From contig CM060731.1 of the NCBI GenBank assembly GCA_030704615.1, positions 86,346,756 to 86,410,755 on the forward strand: a stretch of 64,000 bases of DNA, read 5' to 3'. The translations under genes and the position numbers were made by a program. The notes under the pieces were generated by a model. That model was not told the origin of the DNA, searched no databases, and saw nothing but the letters and a program-made list of their open reading frames with translations. Source of the DNA: Takakia lepidozioides. Lineage: Eukaryota; Streptophyta; Takakiopsida; Takakiales; Takakiaceae. Positions 23,368 through 33,559 of this stretch are shown piece after piece (position 1 is the stretch's first letter; each line of letters opens with the position of its first letter).

Positions 23368-23712
23368 CCCGCGATCGCGGTTGTCCCACCATTGTGCATG
23401 CCTTCATGCCCCAATTCTAGGGCTTGAGTCCCTGTCTGCTCCCTATCCCACCAGCTCCGCTCGTCATTGTACATTGAGAAAAACCACACCTTGCGATCGC
23501 GGTTGTCCCATCATCGTGTACGCCTTCATGCCCCGATTCTAGGTCTTGAGTCCCTGTCTGCCCCCTATCCCACCAGCTTCGCTCGTCATTGTACATTGAG
23601 AAAAAGCCACACCTTGCGATCGCGGTTGTCCCACCATCATGCACACCTTCATGCCCGATTCTAGGTCTTGAGTCCATGTCTGTCCCTATCCCACCAGCTC
23701 CGCTCGTCGTCT
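23368..23712. repeat. Tandem repeat, ~122-bp unit, three copies
   Basis: Copies start at GCGATCGCGGTTGTCCCA near 23371, 23494 and 23616. Each includes CTTGAGTCC(C/A)TGTCTG and CCACCAGCT(C/T)CGCTCGTC. Related single sequences lie near 9293 and 21230 (GGTTGTCCCACCATCGTGA), linking it to the PPR-associated repeat family. Confidence 0.75.
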
Positions 23713-23879
23713 CTCATGATCAGACTCGACACTATAAGAAAACAAACATAGCTCTGTCATGTTTGTCTTTCACGATCAAACTCGACACAAAGAAAACAAA
23801 TAGATGCCACAATGGCAGGGAAGACAAAAAAAACGCTAAGTCCCCTCACTCATGACTGGATGGATGAATGTAGCGATAG

Positions 23880-24380
23880 ATGGATGGATTTTGGGTTTTC
23901 CATCAACACACAAACTTAAGTTTTTCACCACAGAAGTAATACCAATCACTGGTGTGTATGTAATCACTAACACGTAACCACTCGCCGAGTGGTTCCAGTT
24001 ACTAAATGGTCTATAACCACTCACTCTACACCACTCTCAAAGTGGTACCAATCAATGGGGGTTTTTAACCACTCTAGATCTACGTATACTGTCCCCGTCC
24101 ACGTGGAATAATATAGTTCATAATTAAATATATTTTGAAATGATAAATCTTAAATAAAAATTGAATTATTACACGTGGAGTAGCAAGTGGTTTCAATCAC
24201 CTCCCATCACTCAGGTGTCTTCAACCACTCACAACCCACCACAGAAGTAGTACCAATCATACACGTGTATGTAACCACTCACAAGTGCCCACTTGAAGAG
24301 TGGTTCCAGTTACAAAAGGGTCTTAACCACTCACATTCCACCACTGTGCAAGTGGTACCAATCACTGGGGGGTCTTTAAC
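23880..24380. mobile_element. CACTA-2, left portion, interrupted by element II
   Basis: Many subterminal ACCACT/AGTGGT motifs, with blocks CCACGTGGAATAATATA and ATTACACGTGGAGTAG that recur at 30720-30790. The series stops at 24380 where element II begins and resumes at 30684, so element II landed inside this CACTA element. The exact left terminus was not identified; CACTA at 23730 is a weak candidate. Confidence 0.6.
24373..24380. repeat. Target duplication TCTTTAAC (left) of element II
   Basis: TCTTTAAC immediately precedes the GGGGGCTGT terminus at 24381 and recurs at 30684-30691 right after the right terminus. It is 8 bp; a ninth base does not match. Confidence 0.75.
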
Positions 24381-24590
24381 GGGGGCTGTTATTTCATGAG
24401 CGGCATGAGCATGAGCGGGAAAAAAAAAAGCATGAGCGGGCCATTGTGTGTCCACGGAAATAGGGTTAGGAGGCACGGAAATAGGGTCATGTGGACTCGT
24501 CATAGCAATGAAATGTAACATTTTATTGCAAATTTTGTGGCAAGCCACGTCTATACAAGTGTGTCCTAACTGACATAGCAGGAATGGGAA

Positions 24591-26708
24591 CTACTCTCCT
24601 ACACCTTCCGAGGAACTTGGCCCTCCTTCTTCCTCATCCCCCTCATCCCCCCCATCCTCTGAGCTCTGTGATGCATCGGTTGCACTATGCCTCTCAAAAA
24701 TTCCGTCCTCTCCTTGGGGGACTGTCCACCTCACCTCCTGGGAATCTTCTGCCTCTTCTCCCCCACTTTCCTCAGCAGAATCCAAGACAAATCTACGAGC
24801 CCGACGGGCTCTAATATCTGCTGCCTCCTCCCTCATCTTCATTTTCTTGAGGCTTGCCTCGTCTAAAATCTGTTGTACACGACTAGGTTCGGAAGACCTC
24901 CTAATGGACACCGAAGCAAGCCGGGCAGCATAAGTAGGAAGGATGTAGTCCCTTTCTGGACTAGGCATGAAATCCCCCCTGGCAAAAAACGGCACGTTCC
25001 TCCTGCCCATGAACTCCGGTGTAGACGTCACTCCTGCAGTACTTGGCATCCTACAGTAAGAACAAATCCACTTCAAGAATGTCAATACCAGCAGAAGCAG
25101 AAAGGGTTTTCAATGAATAAGAGAGCGAAGGGAGGTGCCTCACAAAATCTGGAGGCAACTTACAATGCGACCACTCACTCGTAAACCGGGGGCTCCTCGG
25201 CCTCGATCCCAACTTGTTCCTCCCCCTGTTTCTTCTCGGATTCTTCCTCATCCTCCGAGGGTGCCTCTTCCTCTTTGGGCAGACGTTCAGCCGCTGCAAG
25301 TTCCGAGTTGTGGAGGGCAGTATTTGGCTCGAAGGCGAACACATGCCTGTCGGACAACGTCCCTGCCCACATTGAAGCACCTGAGGAACAAAGCGGGCGG
25401 TTAATAGCTTGCGGCATGCAATTGCAATCGGGCCGGGGGACAAACTGAGCACGTGAAGGCTTACCCGTGCTGCATGTGAGGTCAAGAATCCGCCCTTGGA
25501 CATCCGAGCACGTCTCCATGAGGGTTTGGATGAAAGCAAGGCTCCGGGTCCGGCTGTACCGCCACGGTTTGCCTGTCTTTGTGTCCTTCGGCATACTGGA
25601 GTGGGGCACATAGTTGTAGAGGACATCGTAGGTAACAGGGTCCACAACGGCATCAACAAGACGACCGTCATTGCGGAATTTGAACGTAGACCCTCTCTTC
25701 ACAAAGCAATATGCCTCAAACACCAATGTCTGCACATCCAACAAAAGAGGGATCAACTCCGGGATCTAGTTTAGATACACCACAATATGAGGTGAATGCA
25801 ATAGATTGATAACTTACACTTTGGCCCTCTGTTCGCAACCCCTGTGTATTGATGCAGAACCATTTTCTGAGGAAGATCGGGGTGATACTTTTTGGTGTCC
25901 ATCTTGCCACCGCATTCTCTGTGGTCTTCCCTCTTGTGGCAAGGACAACCAGACATCCATCGTCATCCAGGAGCATCCCCGCCAGCCCAAACCCAACTTT
26001 CCAGTAGTCCTCAGTAAACCTGTTCCAGTTGGGCACACCATCCAGGCCCTCCAGCAGCTCCCTATCTGAAATGTCGAGGAGAATCGTATCGCAAGCTCTC
26101 TCCACCTCAACCCCCCCCCCCCGAGTGCTCTTGCAATCCGTGCTCACAGCTGTGAAGAATTCCATCATGGCTTCAAAACCAGGGGTGTCTTTAGGCTCTG
26201 TACCGGCAGCCCTCTTCTTGGCTTTCCCCTTCTGCTCCGCCAGAGACTTGCTGTGTGCCACCTTCTTCGCCCTGGCAGCGAGAGCGTCGAGGAAGCTCTC
26301 ATTGACGAATTGGATGATGGTTGGAGGTTCTAGCTTTGACCTGTGCGTAAACGTCACCGCCGAATACCGCCGTGTAGGCTCGCCCTCAAATGCCAACTTC
26401 TTAGCAGAGCCAGTCCCACTCCGAACTGACTTGGGAACCCGGACGACCGGTGACTTGGTAGCAGCAGCAGCAGTCGCAGGACCTTGAACAAAGTCGTCGT
26501 CCGAGTCACTCCCTTGGGTCCCCTCCTGCGCCTCCTCTGATACCCCGATGGTTTTCTGTTTTTTTGGTGTTACTGTACTCACCTGTTTCCTTGTCCTTTT
26601 CTTTTGGCCTTTATTCTTCTCATTCAATTTCTCCTGAATTCTTGCCTGAGCAAGCTCTGCCGCTTTCCTGGAGTTTGCAAGCGGTTCAAAACCGACGGCG
26701 GAGGACAT
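24591..26708 (-). CDS. Beta-class DNA methyltransferase-like protein, four exons
   Basis: Spliced model on the minus strand: 26708-25818, 25729-25465, 25380-25179, 25050-24591 (1,818 bases, 605 residues plus stop). Donors are GTAAGT, GTAAGC and GTGAGT, acceptors GCAG, TCAG and GTAG, and all phases agree, so the frame is intact. After MSSAVGFEP comes a basic linker. A motif-IV-like strand ERACDTILLDISD (about residue 215) precedes GCLVVLATRG. Exon 2 has RTRSLAFIQTLMETC and ILDLTCSTG, exon 3 continues ASMWAG...RHVFAFE, together resembling motifs X and I. This IV-then-I order is that of beta-class N6-adenine/N4-cytosine methyltransferases. The usual DPPY-type catalytic tetrapeptide is replaced by DISD, so activity is doubtful. 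The C-terminus is acidic. The ParB-like half present in elements A and I is missing: MSSAVGFEP joins directly to the middle of the gene. It is divergent from the transposase across the palindrome array. Product location is presumably nuclear (inference). Confidence 0.7.
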
Positions 26709-26729
26709 TTAATGCGCAACAACGTCAAT

Positions 26730-28345
26730 CGCCCGCTGGATGGAAAAAATCGGCGCCGAATTTCCATCCAACGGATGAAGTATGACGCAACAAAGCCAAC
26801 CCTCCGCCCGAGCCGTTCTCATCCAGGAGACGCCGGATGGAAATCCTGCGCCGCATTTCCATCCTGCAGGTAATTCCGAGCGCGGCCGGATGGAAAAACG
26901 GCACCGAATTTCCATCCTGCAGGTAATTCGAAGCGCGGCCGGATGGAAATCCGGCGCCGAATTTCCATCCTGCATTCCATTCGGAGCGCGTCCGGATGGA
27001 AATCTGGCGCCGAATTTCCATCCTGCAGGTAATTCGGAGCGCGTCCGGATGGAAATCCGGCGCCGAACTTCCATCCGGCAAGTAATTCGGAGCGCGGCCG
27101 GATGGAAATCCGGCGCTGAATTTCCATCCTGCAGGTAATTCGGTGCGCGGCCGGATGGAAAAACAGTGCCGAATTTCCATCCTGCAGGTAATTCGGAGCA
27201 CGGCCGGATGGAAATCCGGCGCCAGATTTCCATCACACAGGTAACTCGGAGCACGGCCGGATGGAAATCCGGCGCCGAATTTCCATCCTGCATTCCATTC
27301 GGAGCGCGTCCGGATGGAAATCCGGCGCCAAATTTCCATACTGCAGGTAATTCGGAGCGCGGCCGGATGGAAATCCGGCGCCGGATTTCCATCACACAGG
27401 TAACTCGGAGCGCAGCCGGATGGAAATTCAGCCCCGAATTTCCATCCGCCAGGTAAGTCAAAGCGCGGAATTACCATCCTGCAGGTAATTCTGAACAAGG
27501 CCGCTTGTTTATTTGGTCTTAAAAGACAAAACCTTATGTTTTAGACATGGTTTTCAGGGAATTCTCGACTGGTTGAGAGAAATTCCTTGCTTCTTTTCCA
27601 TCCCTCGTAGTTCCTAAATGGAAATTCGTTGCCGAAATTCCATCTGGCCGCGATTGCGATTAAATGCCGAATGGAAATTCGGCGCCGGTTTTCCATCCCC
27701 TCCGCCCGAGTCGACTTTATTCCGGCGCCCCCTGTTGGATATTCGGTGCCGAATTTCCGTCCGGGGGTTGTATTGTGACGGCCAGGTGCCGGCCTCTCCC
27801 CCCGAGCCGACTGCATCCGAACGGCCCCGGATGTAAATTAGGCGCCGTTTTTCCATCCGAGGAGGTTTTTATGTCGGCTACTTTTCGGCCTGACCCCCCG
27901 ACACGACTTCCTTTGGGGGGGGCCCGGAGCGAAATTCGGCGCCGAATTTCCATCCGGGGGATATTCTCTGTCGGACAGGTGCTGGCCTCTCCGCCCGAGG
28001 CGACTTCATCCGGGCGGCCCCTGTTGGATATTCGGTGCCAAATTCCTGTCTGGGGGTTGTAATGTGACGGCCATGTGCCGGCCTCTCCCCCCGAGCCGGC
28101 TGCATCCGAACGGCCCCGGATGTAAATTCGGCGCCGTTTTTCCATCCGGGGAGGTTTTTATGTCGGCCACTTTTCGGCCTGACCCCCGACATGACTTCCT
28201 TTGGGGGGGCCCGGATGGAAATTCGGCGCTGAATTTCCATCCGGGGGATGTTCTCTGTCGGACAGGTGTTGGCCTCTCCGCCCTAGTCGACTTCATCCGG
28301 GCGGCCCCTGTTGGATATTAGGTGCCGAATTTCCATCCGGGGGTT
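26730..28345. repeat. Palindrome array of element II
   Basis: About thirteen units of ~52 bp at 26737-27450, with arm CCGGATGGAAATCCGGC then GCCGAATTTCCATCC and a CTGCAGGTAATTCGGAGCGC spacer. About nine further, more diverged units follow at 27618-28340, ~95-100 bp apart, with spacers like those of element A. Overlapping ORFs up to ~250 codons on both strands are repeat artefacts. It separates the divergent methyltransferase-like and transposase genes. Confidence 0.85.
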
Positions 28346-28651
28346 GTAATGTGACGGCCCGGTGCCGGCCCGGTGCCGGCTTCTCCCCTTTAGCCGACAT
28401 CATCCGGGCGGCCCCCCACTTTCTGACTGCATACTGTTGGCAATTATTGCGCAAAGACCAGGGGCCGCATTCCGGAGACAATGTTCATTAACACTCTGTC
28501 TGTGGATTTTTGAGATAGTTGGCTCCCTGGATTTGGATCAGGCTTCGTCGCTCGGACAAATCGGCACCGCATTCCTTCCCATCGGTGCATCCCCCTTCTA
28601 CCAGGGAGCTTGCCCGCACGCCGTCCTGACAGTCTTGTGTGCACATCTCCC

Positions 28652-30230
28652 ATGGCGGAAAACCCGAGCGCTACAGTGTACTGCCCTCCTCACGAGCATA
28701 GAGCTTCATTTCCGTGCAGAGGGGACATCTACCGTGTGATGGAGAAATATCTGTGCGTTCGATACCACCTGAAACCGGGGTCGGTTTTTTTGGAGGAGGA
28801 AAGGAAGGACTCAAACGGCGTTGTTGTCGAGAGTATTGTTGTGCTCCACGATGATTTCGGCGATGGCAAGGAATGGCGAGTTCCACCATCGGACAGCGTC
28901 ATATACAGGGCGGTTGGGGACTTCATTTGCCCACCAAATGCACCTTCTATCCTGGCGCCTTCCACGAAACAATCCGCGAATCAGAGAGTGGGTACCTCAA
29001 AGAGAGAAGTCTGCAACGAAGTAAATCCAGAGCCCAACCCATCAATGAAGACGAGCGAGAACCGGGTTGTTCACAACCTGTCCGACTCCGACGAGGTCAT
29101 GGAAGTTCCGAGATCGTCCTGGAGATCAGGCAAGTCCTCAATGGACGTCAGTGGACGAGGGAGTCATATTCCCAGCACAAGCACCGCAGTTCGATCCATT
29201 CTTGAAATTCTGCGAGGGCTTCACATGGATGGACACCGCTTGGAGCTGGCCGGGCTGGACTACAGCAAGTTCGCAATTAAATCGGTTACATGTCTTCCCG
29301 CAGACGTCAACAGTAATATCTTCTTTGTGTTCCCTCCTCGGACGGACTACTCGAGGGCATCCGGAATGTTGACAGATATGGATAGAAAACATGACGGTCA
29401 TCCTTGGTGCGTCACCAAAACCACCAGCATGAAGATGCTCGATGGTGTGCGGGTGCGCTACGTTGTTTGTGCAGACGCGTTGCGGTGTTTCTCCCCAACT
29501 TGCTTCCATTTTAAATCCAGAGGTCACAGGAACGAGACGGATTGGACAGGCACAGCTCATCAACCATTTCGAGCTCAGGAGAAGGTTCCGAACTCCACAT
29601 TTAAGTGTGCGCATTGCAAAGAACCACCACACTGCATGTCTGTTTGTAATGCCAAGCAGTTCTATGTGTTGCACCGTTTCCCTGACCTCTCCCGAGCTTG
29701 CATACACGTTGGTTCCCATTGTCACAAATTGGCGAGGGGGAACTCACGGGAGGCTGCCCACGAGGCAGAGCAGCTCGTTCAGGAGGAGGTTAAGTTGAGA
29801 CCGGGTGCCAAACCCAAACAGATACAGCTCCAAGCCGCCCATAAGATGGCATTGGCCAGAATTATGTCGGAAGACGGCTCCAATAGAGTTCCTCTCGATG
29901 AGAAGGAAATGGAGGCATTGCTGGAGTCGGTGTCCCACGTCTGTTCACCGAATGACCGAAACCACATTGTGTCATGCAAATAGAAAATTGGGCGTGGCTT
30001 GGATATGCACTCCATTCTGAAGGTGAAGCGACGATGTGGATATGACTACATTCATGGAAGTAGGTTTCCAGGACAAGGGACTGAGGTAGATCGTTGTTTC
30101 GTAATCAAAATGTCCACGTGTGGGCCTGGCAGCGACGTCGAACTGGTTGACAGGATGACGAATGGGGACTTGTCAAACAGTTGGGTCATGTTCGACCATG
30201 TCAAGTGAATTACAAATCACCAGTGGGTGA
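28652..30230 (+). pseudogene. SWIM-type MULE transposase of element II, 3'-deleted
   Basis: Open from MAENPSATVYCPPHEH (ATG 28652; an upstream in-frame ATG at 28610 is possible) for 443 codons to a TAG at 29981-29983, where element I has CAA (Gln). After the stop the frame continues (DMHSILKVKRR, STCGPGSDVEL, WVMFDH) to QWVT near 30228. There the sequence jumps to ATGGCCCAGAACTGCCCAAC, the 3' block found at 16532 in element A. About 2.3 kb, including the DNAQANWAA region, the intron and the SWIM zinc finger, are therefore missing. It shows the uninterrupted CACTA-1 target at 29390-29392. Non-functional as a transposase. Confidence 0.8.
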
Positions 30231-30480
30231 CATGGCCCAGAACTGCCCAACATCTGTGCGATCCCCGGCACCATGTACCGAAATTCGGTGCCACATTTCC
30301 AAATTTTGGGCTTACACACCTGTCCTGAGGGGACCTATAGCCGCGGAATTCGGCACCATTTTTCGCCAGAGAGACCTATTACCGCGAAATACGTCGCGGT
30401 TCTTTCCGGTTACGGACCCTATTACCGCGAAATTCGGCGCCATTTTTGCACATGTCGCTGGGAATTGGCATGAGCGGAAG
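30231..30480. repeat. 3' palindrome block of element II
   Basis: Same block as 16532-16770: CGAAATTCGGTGCCACATTT, GGAATTCGGCACCATTTTTC and CGAAATTCGGCGCCATTTTT, followed by CATGAGC subterminal repeats to 30683. Confidence 0.75.
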
Positions 30481-30683
30481 ACGAAATATCATGAGCACAA
30501 CTCTCAAAACTACAATTTTCCCTTCAAGGTGCCGAATAATATATTAGTTTTTTTTTCTGACACATTGCATTAAATTAATGTTTTATAATGTTTTTTATTT
30601 TCGAAATTTGTACTTCTGCTCATGAAAACCGATTGTCTTGCTACTCCGCTCATGCCGCTCATGCTCATGAAATAGCTAACCTC

Positions 30684-31104
30684 TCTTTAACCACTCCAGA
30701 TCTACATATACTATCCTCGTCCACGTGGAATAATATATTTTGAAATGATAAAAATCTTTAAGAAAAATTATTACACGTGGAGTAGAAAGTGGTTTCAACC
30801 ACTTCCCATCATTGAGGTGTCTTTAACCACTCATAATTTATCACTGTACCCGTCCATGTCGGATATTATCATTATTAATATAAATATTTGACCAAATATT
30901 GAATAATAAATATAAAATTAAATATTACACGTGGATTACTCAGTGGTTGAAACCACTTCCAACCACTCCATATGATGCCACCGTGGCATTTCATCGGAAG
31001 TAACCACTGACCAGTGGTTACCATTACTTGGAGTGATTTATAGAGTGATAAAAGACAAGAGTGGTTAAGGGGGCCAGTGGTTATTCCGCGTTTTTCTTCT
31101 AGTG
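30684..31104. mobile_element. CACTA-2, right portion with terminus
   Basis: Begins with the second TCTTTAAC (30684-30691) and continues with subterminal ACCACT/AGTGGT motifs and CCACGTGG blocks, ending CTTCTAGTG at 31104. The inverted terminus reads CACTAGAAGAAAAACGCGG. Confidence 0.65.
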
Positions 31105-32280
31105 TTCCAATTAATCACCCCTGTAGACAGAACACCCGGGATGACAGGTTGTGGGAAAGAGAAGTGGCATGTGCCCGAGCCCTTGGGCTTTCAAGGATGC
31201 CATGCCCATGTGAACGTTGTTTGGGCACTACAAGTAGATTTGAGGACGGTATGCGCACACATCTCCTTCACCACAAAAGACATGAAGCATTTCGGGTGTG
31301 GATTGGAGATGGACCTGCAGACTCCGACGACGAGGAGTGGGCACAATTGGACAATGCACACCCCCGGGGGAGCCATACAGACAGGCCAGACCAGGACTAT
31401 GTCATGGGCGCAGGACATGAACCAGGCATGGACGAAGGGGTGGAGATTACTCGAATGTTGCAGGAAGCATTCCACATCATGGACGATGATGAAGAGGGGG
31501 ACGGCGCTGCGACAACTGGGAATGGTGATGACGCAGGAAATGAAGGCATTCAGGTGGGGGAAGGCGTGGAAGGAGGTGGAGATGGAGATGAGAATTTGAC
31601 GCACATGACACTAGAAGAAGCATGTGTGTCACTGTATGAGGGATGCAAATCCACGAAGCTTGTTGCCACCATGTTGTTGATGAACCTGTGCACAACCCAC
31701 GGTGTCTCAGACCATTTTGTGGATGAGTTGTTCTCTTTGTTTCGGCTGAACTTGCTTCCACAACCAAATGAAATGCCAAAAAGCTGTCACATGGCCAACA
31801 GAATGATTGGGAAGTTCGGCCTCAACTACGTGAAGATTTGTGCGAAGGTGTGGGATCCGAGGGACATTACATCGTTGCGTGAGGATGTGGCTATGACCCT
31901 TTGTTTGCTGGAGAAAGAATTCCCTCCATCATTCTTTGACGTCATGACGCACTTGCTAGTGCATCTTTGTAGAGGAGCTGCATGTGTGTGGGCCCGTAGC
32001 CAACCGTTGGATGTACCCCATGGAGAGGTACATGAAGGATCTAGAATTATACTCCATCCAGTCCGAATCCAACGGATCAGATGATAACTCGGAATCGCTG
32101 GAGATGACGAGATTGATACACGACTATCTTGCGAGTTTCAACTTTCTTGGAGGTAGTTTCCAGTTTCTCTGGTGTCACAACTGCCTTCAAGTCAACATCG
32201 AAATTAAGTCCACCTACGCGCAAATCGCAGAATGTCTCATGACACCATTTGCGTCAGGAAAAGCTGGTTTGGCATGATAT
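31105..32280 (+). pseudogene. CACTA (En/Spm) transposase remnant, tnp2/DUF4218
   Basis: An open frame to 32084 contains a transposase-associated zinc motif CPCERC with a following HLLHH, an acidic linker, LYEGCKSTKLVATMLLMNL typical of the start of the tnp2 transposase domain, then LLPQPNEMPKS. The main catalytic part is absent: the frame passes straight to a DUF4218-like segment, LREDVAMTLCLLEKEFPPSFFDVMTHLLVHL. A frameshift near 31985 moves the expected RWMYPMERYMKDLE into another frame. Autonomous copies are much longer, so this is an internally deleted pseudogene. Its relation to the terminus at 31104, directly upstream, is unclear; it may belong to a different CACTA element. Confidence 0.8.
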
Positions 32281-32870
32281 GATTGTAGTTCACAACCTTA
32301 ATGAACGCCTTCAGCCTTGACCTCTTTGCGATCTGCTTCTGTGACTGCTTCTTCATAACTTTTGAAAGGGAAAAGCAGCTACACATCAAATTCTTGCAAG
32401 TACAGGGGGGTACTCAGGCCTCCTTGGGAGAAAGAGTGCCATAAACACAGACACATCCTTAAATATAAAAATTGGAGAAGCGAACGTCTGGTGGCAGGAA
32501 GTGCCTAAATTAGAATTATACTCCATCCAGCGCACATGTAAAGGGTCGGCTGATAACTCGGAATCCCACTTTGGAGATAATGAGACAAATACATTACTAT
32601 CTTGCGAGTTTGAACTTTCTTGGAGGTAGTTTCCAGTTTCTCTGGTGTCACAACTGCCTTCAAGCTAAAGCAAGGAATTAAGTCCCACTAAAATGCAGAA
32701 TGTCTCCCTCATCTGCGTGGGGAAAATGGGGATATGATTGTAGTTCACAACCAAAGGGCATATCCTTCAGCCTTGACGTCTTTGCGATCTTCTTCTATGA
32801 CGCCTTCTTCATAACTTGTGAAATGGAAAAGCAGCTACACATCAAATTATTGCAAGACCACTCAAACGTT
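32085..32870. repeat. Partial direct duplication within CACTA remnant
   Basis: 32040-32400 recurs as 32515-32850: both contain TTATACTCCATCCAG, ACTATCTTGCGAGTTT, TTTCTTGGAGGTAGTTTCCA, GATATGATTGTAGTTCACAA and TTCAGCCTTGAC. The second copy has small indels. No coding frame survives in both. Confidence 0.7.
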
Positions 32871-32882
32871 TCGAGCATGTTG

Positions 32883-33167
32883 TCAGAAAACTAGACGGGC
32901 AAAAACCCAATTCAGCAGCCTCACCTTGCGTGGATACTTGGGAATTGATTCCAGAAGGGCATGCCCGTATGCGCACTCCATCGTGCCTCCATCCAGCACA
33001 TTTTGTAAATGTTGAATGACCAAGACCCCGATGTCACACCCTTCTGAGAAGCCACTACGCGCGCTCACAGTATACGAAGGCCTTGCCGTATCAGGATTCG
33101 CATTCCCACGTCCCGCCATGTCCGACGCAGCACTTGCATCCCTGTCTCTGCCAGGTGGAGGCAACAC
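32883..33167 (-). pseudogene. Unassigned fragment, weakly Ulp1-like
   Basis: A 94-codon minus frame with GVLVIQHLQNVLDG and, later, YPRKVRLLNWVFARL. The spacing recalls the C-terminal end of Ulp1/C48 proteases, but the catalytic DCG triplet is not present (CDIG instead). No start context. I do not assign a function. Confidence 0.3.
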
Positions 33168-33169
33168 GT

Positions 33170-33489
33170 ATTAAAATATCTATTCCCCCAAGGCCACATT
33201 TTATTTACCTCTTTTTGTGAAAGCCACGTCAGCAAATGTGCTACCGAATCACGGGTGCAATGAATGCGCAGTGGTTCATGGAGTCATTGAGTCGACTACA
33301 TATTCACTTTAATGAATAAATATATTTATTCTATTAATCGAGTTAGGAAATAAAATTTGTAGTCGCATGTGTAGTAATTACAACCACTTGTAATTTTGGC
33401 TTTTTCAAATTTTATGTATTCACGCAATTCGTTAAATAGCCCGGAATTCTGCTACGACTCCGAAGTCGTTGACCCCACTTCTATCCGCC
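33170..33489. other. No feature recognised
   Basis: AT-rich stretch between the fragment above and the second MULE's transposase; no coding frame, terminus or repeat identified. Confidence 0.35.
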
Positions 33490-33559
33490 GTCTGAAATGC
33501 CCCCGTGGGCCCACATTGTCTGTTTCGACTCTCCAGTAGTCCCGTTTACTACCAAGTGG

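Larger units (their letters stand above)
24381..30683. mobile_element. Element II: MULE-like element with methyltransferase-like gene
   Basis: Left end GGGGGCTGT-TATTTCATGAGC at 24381; right end 30663-30683 is the complement of GAGGTTAGC-TATTTCATGAGC. Subterminal CATGAGC(GG) repeats lie inside both ends and an 8-bp duplication flanks it. Contents: methyltransferase-like gene (minus, 24591-26708), palindrome array (26730-28345), 3'-deleted transposase (plus, 28652-30230), 3' palindrome block. Because its transposase is truncated, it would now rely on another copy. It is nested in CACTA-2. Confidence 0.8.

Noticed and set aside
23730-24380. CACTATAAGAAAAC at 23730 as the left end of CACTA-2
   Set aside because: Only partial match to the right terminus (CACTAGAAGAAAAACG), and the flanking triplets (CGA and TTC) do not match.
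26709-27498. Long frames in the element II array resembling a repeat protein
   Set aside because: Same artefact: the palindromic unit is free of stops in several phases.
32883-33167. Second Ulp1-type protease
   Set aside because: The catalytic Cys context (DCG) is missing and no His or Gln motif was found nearby.
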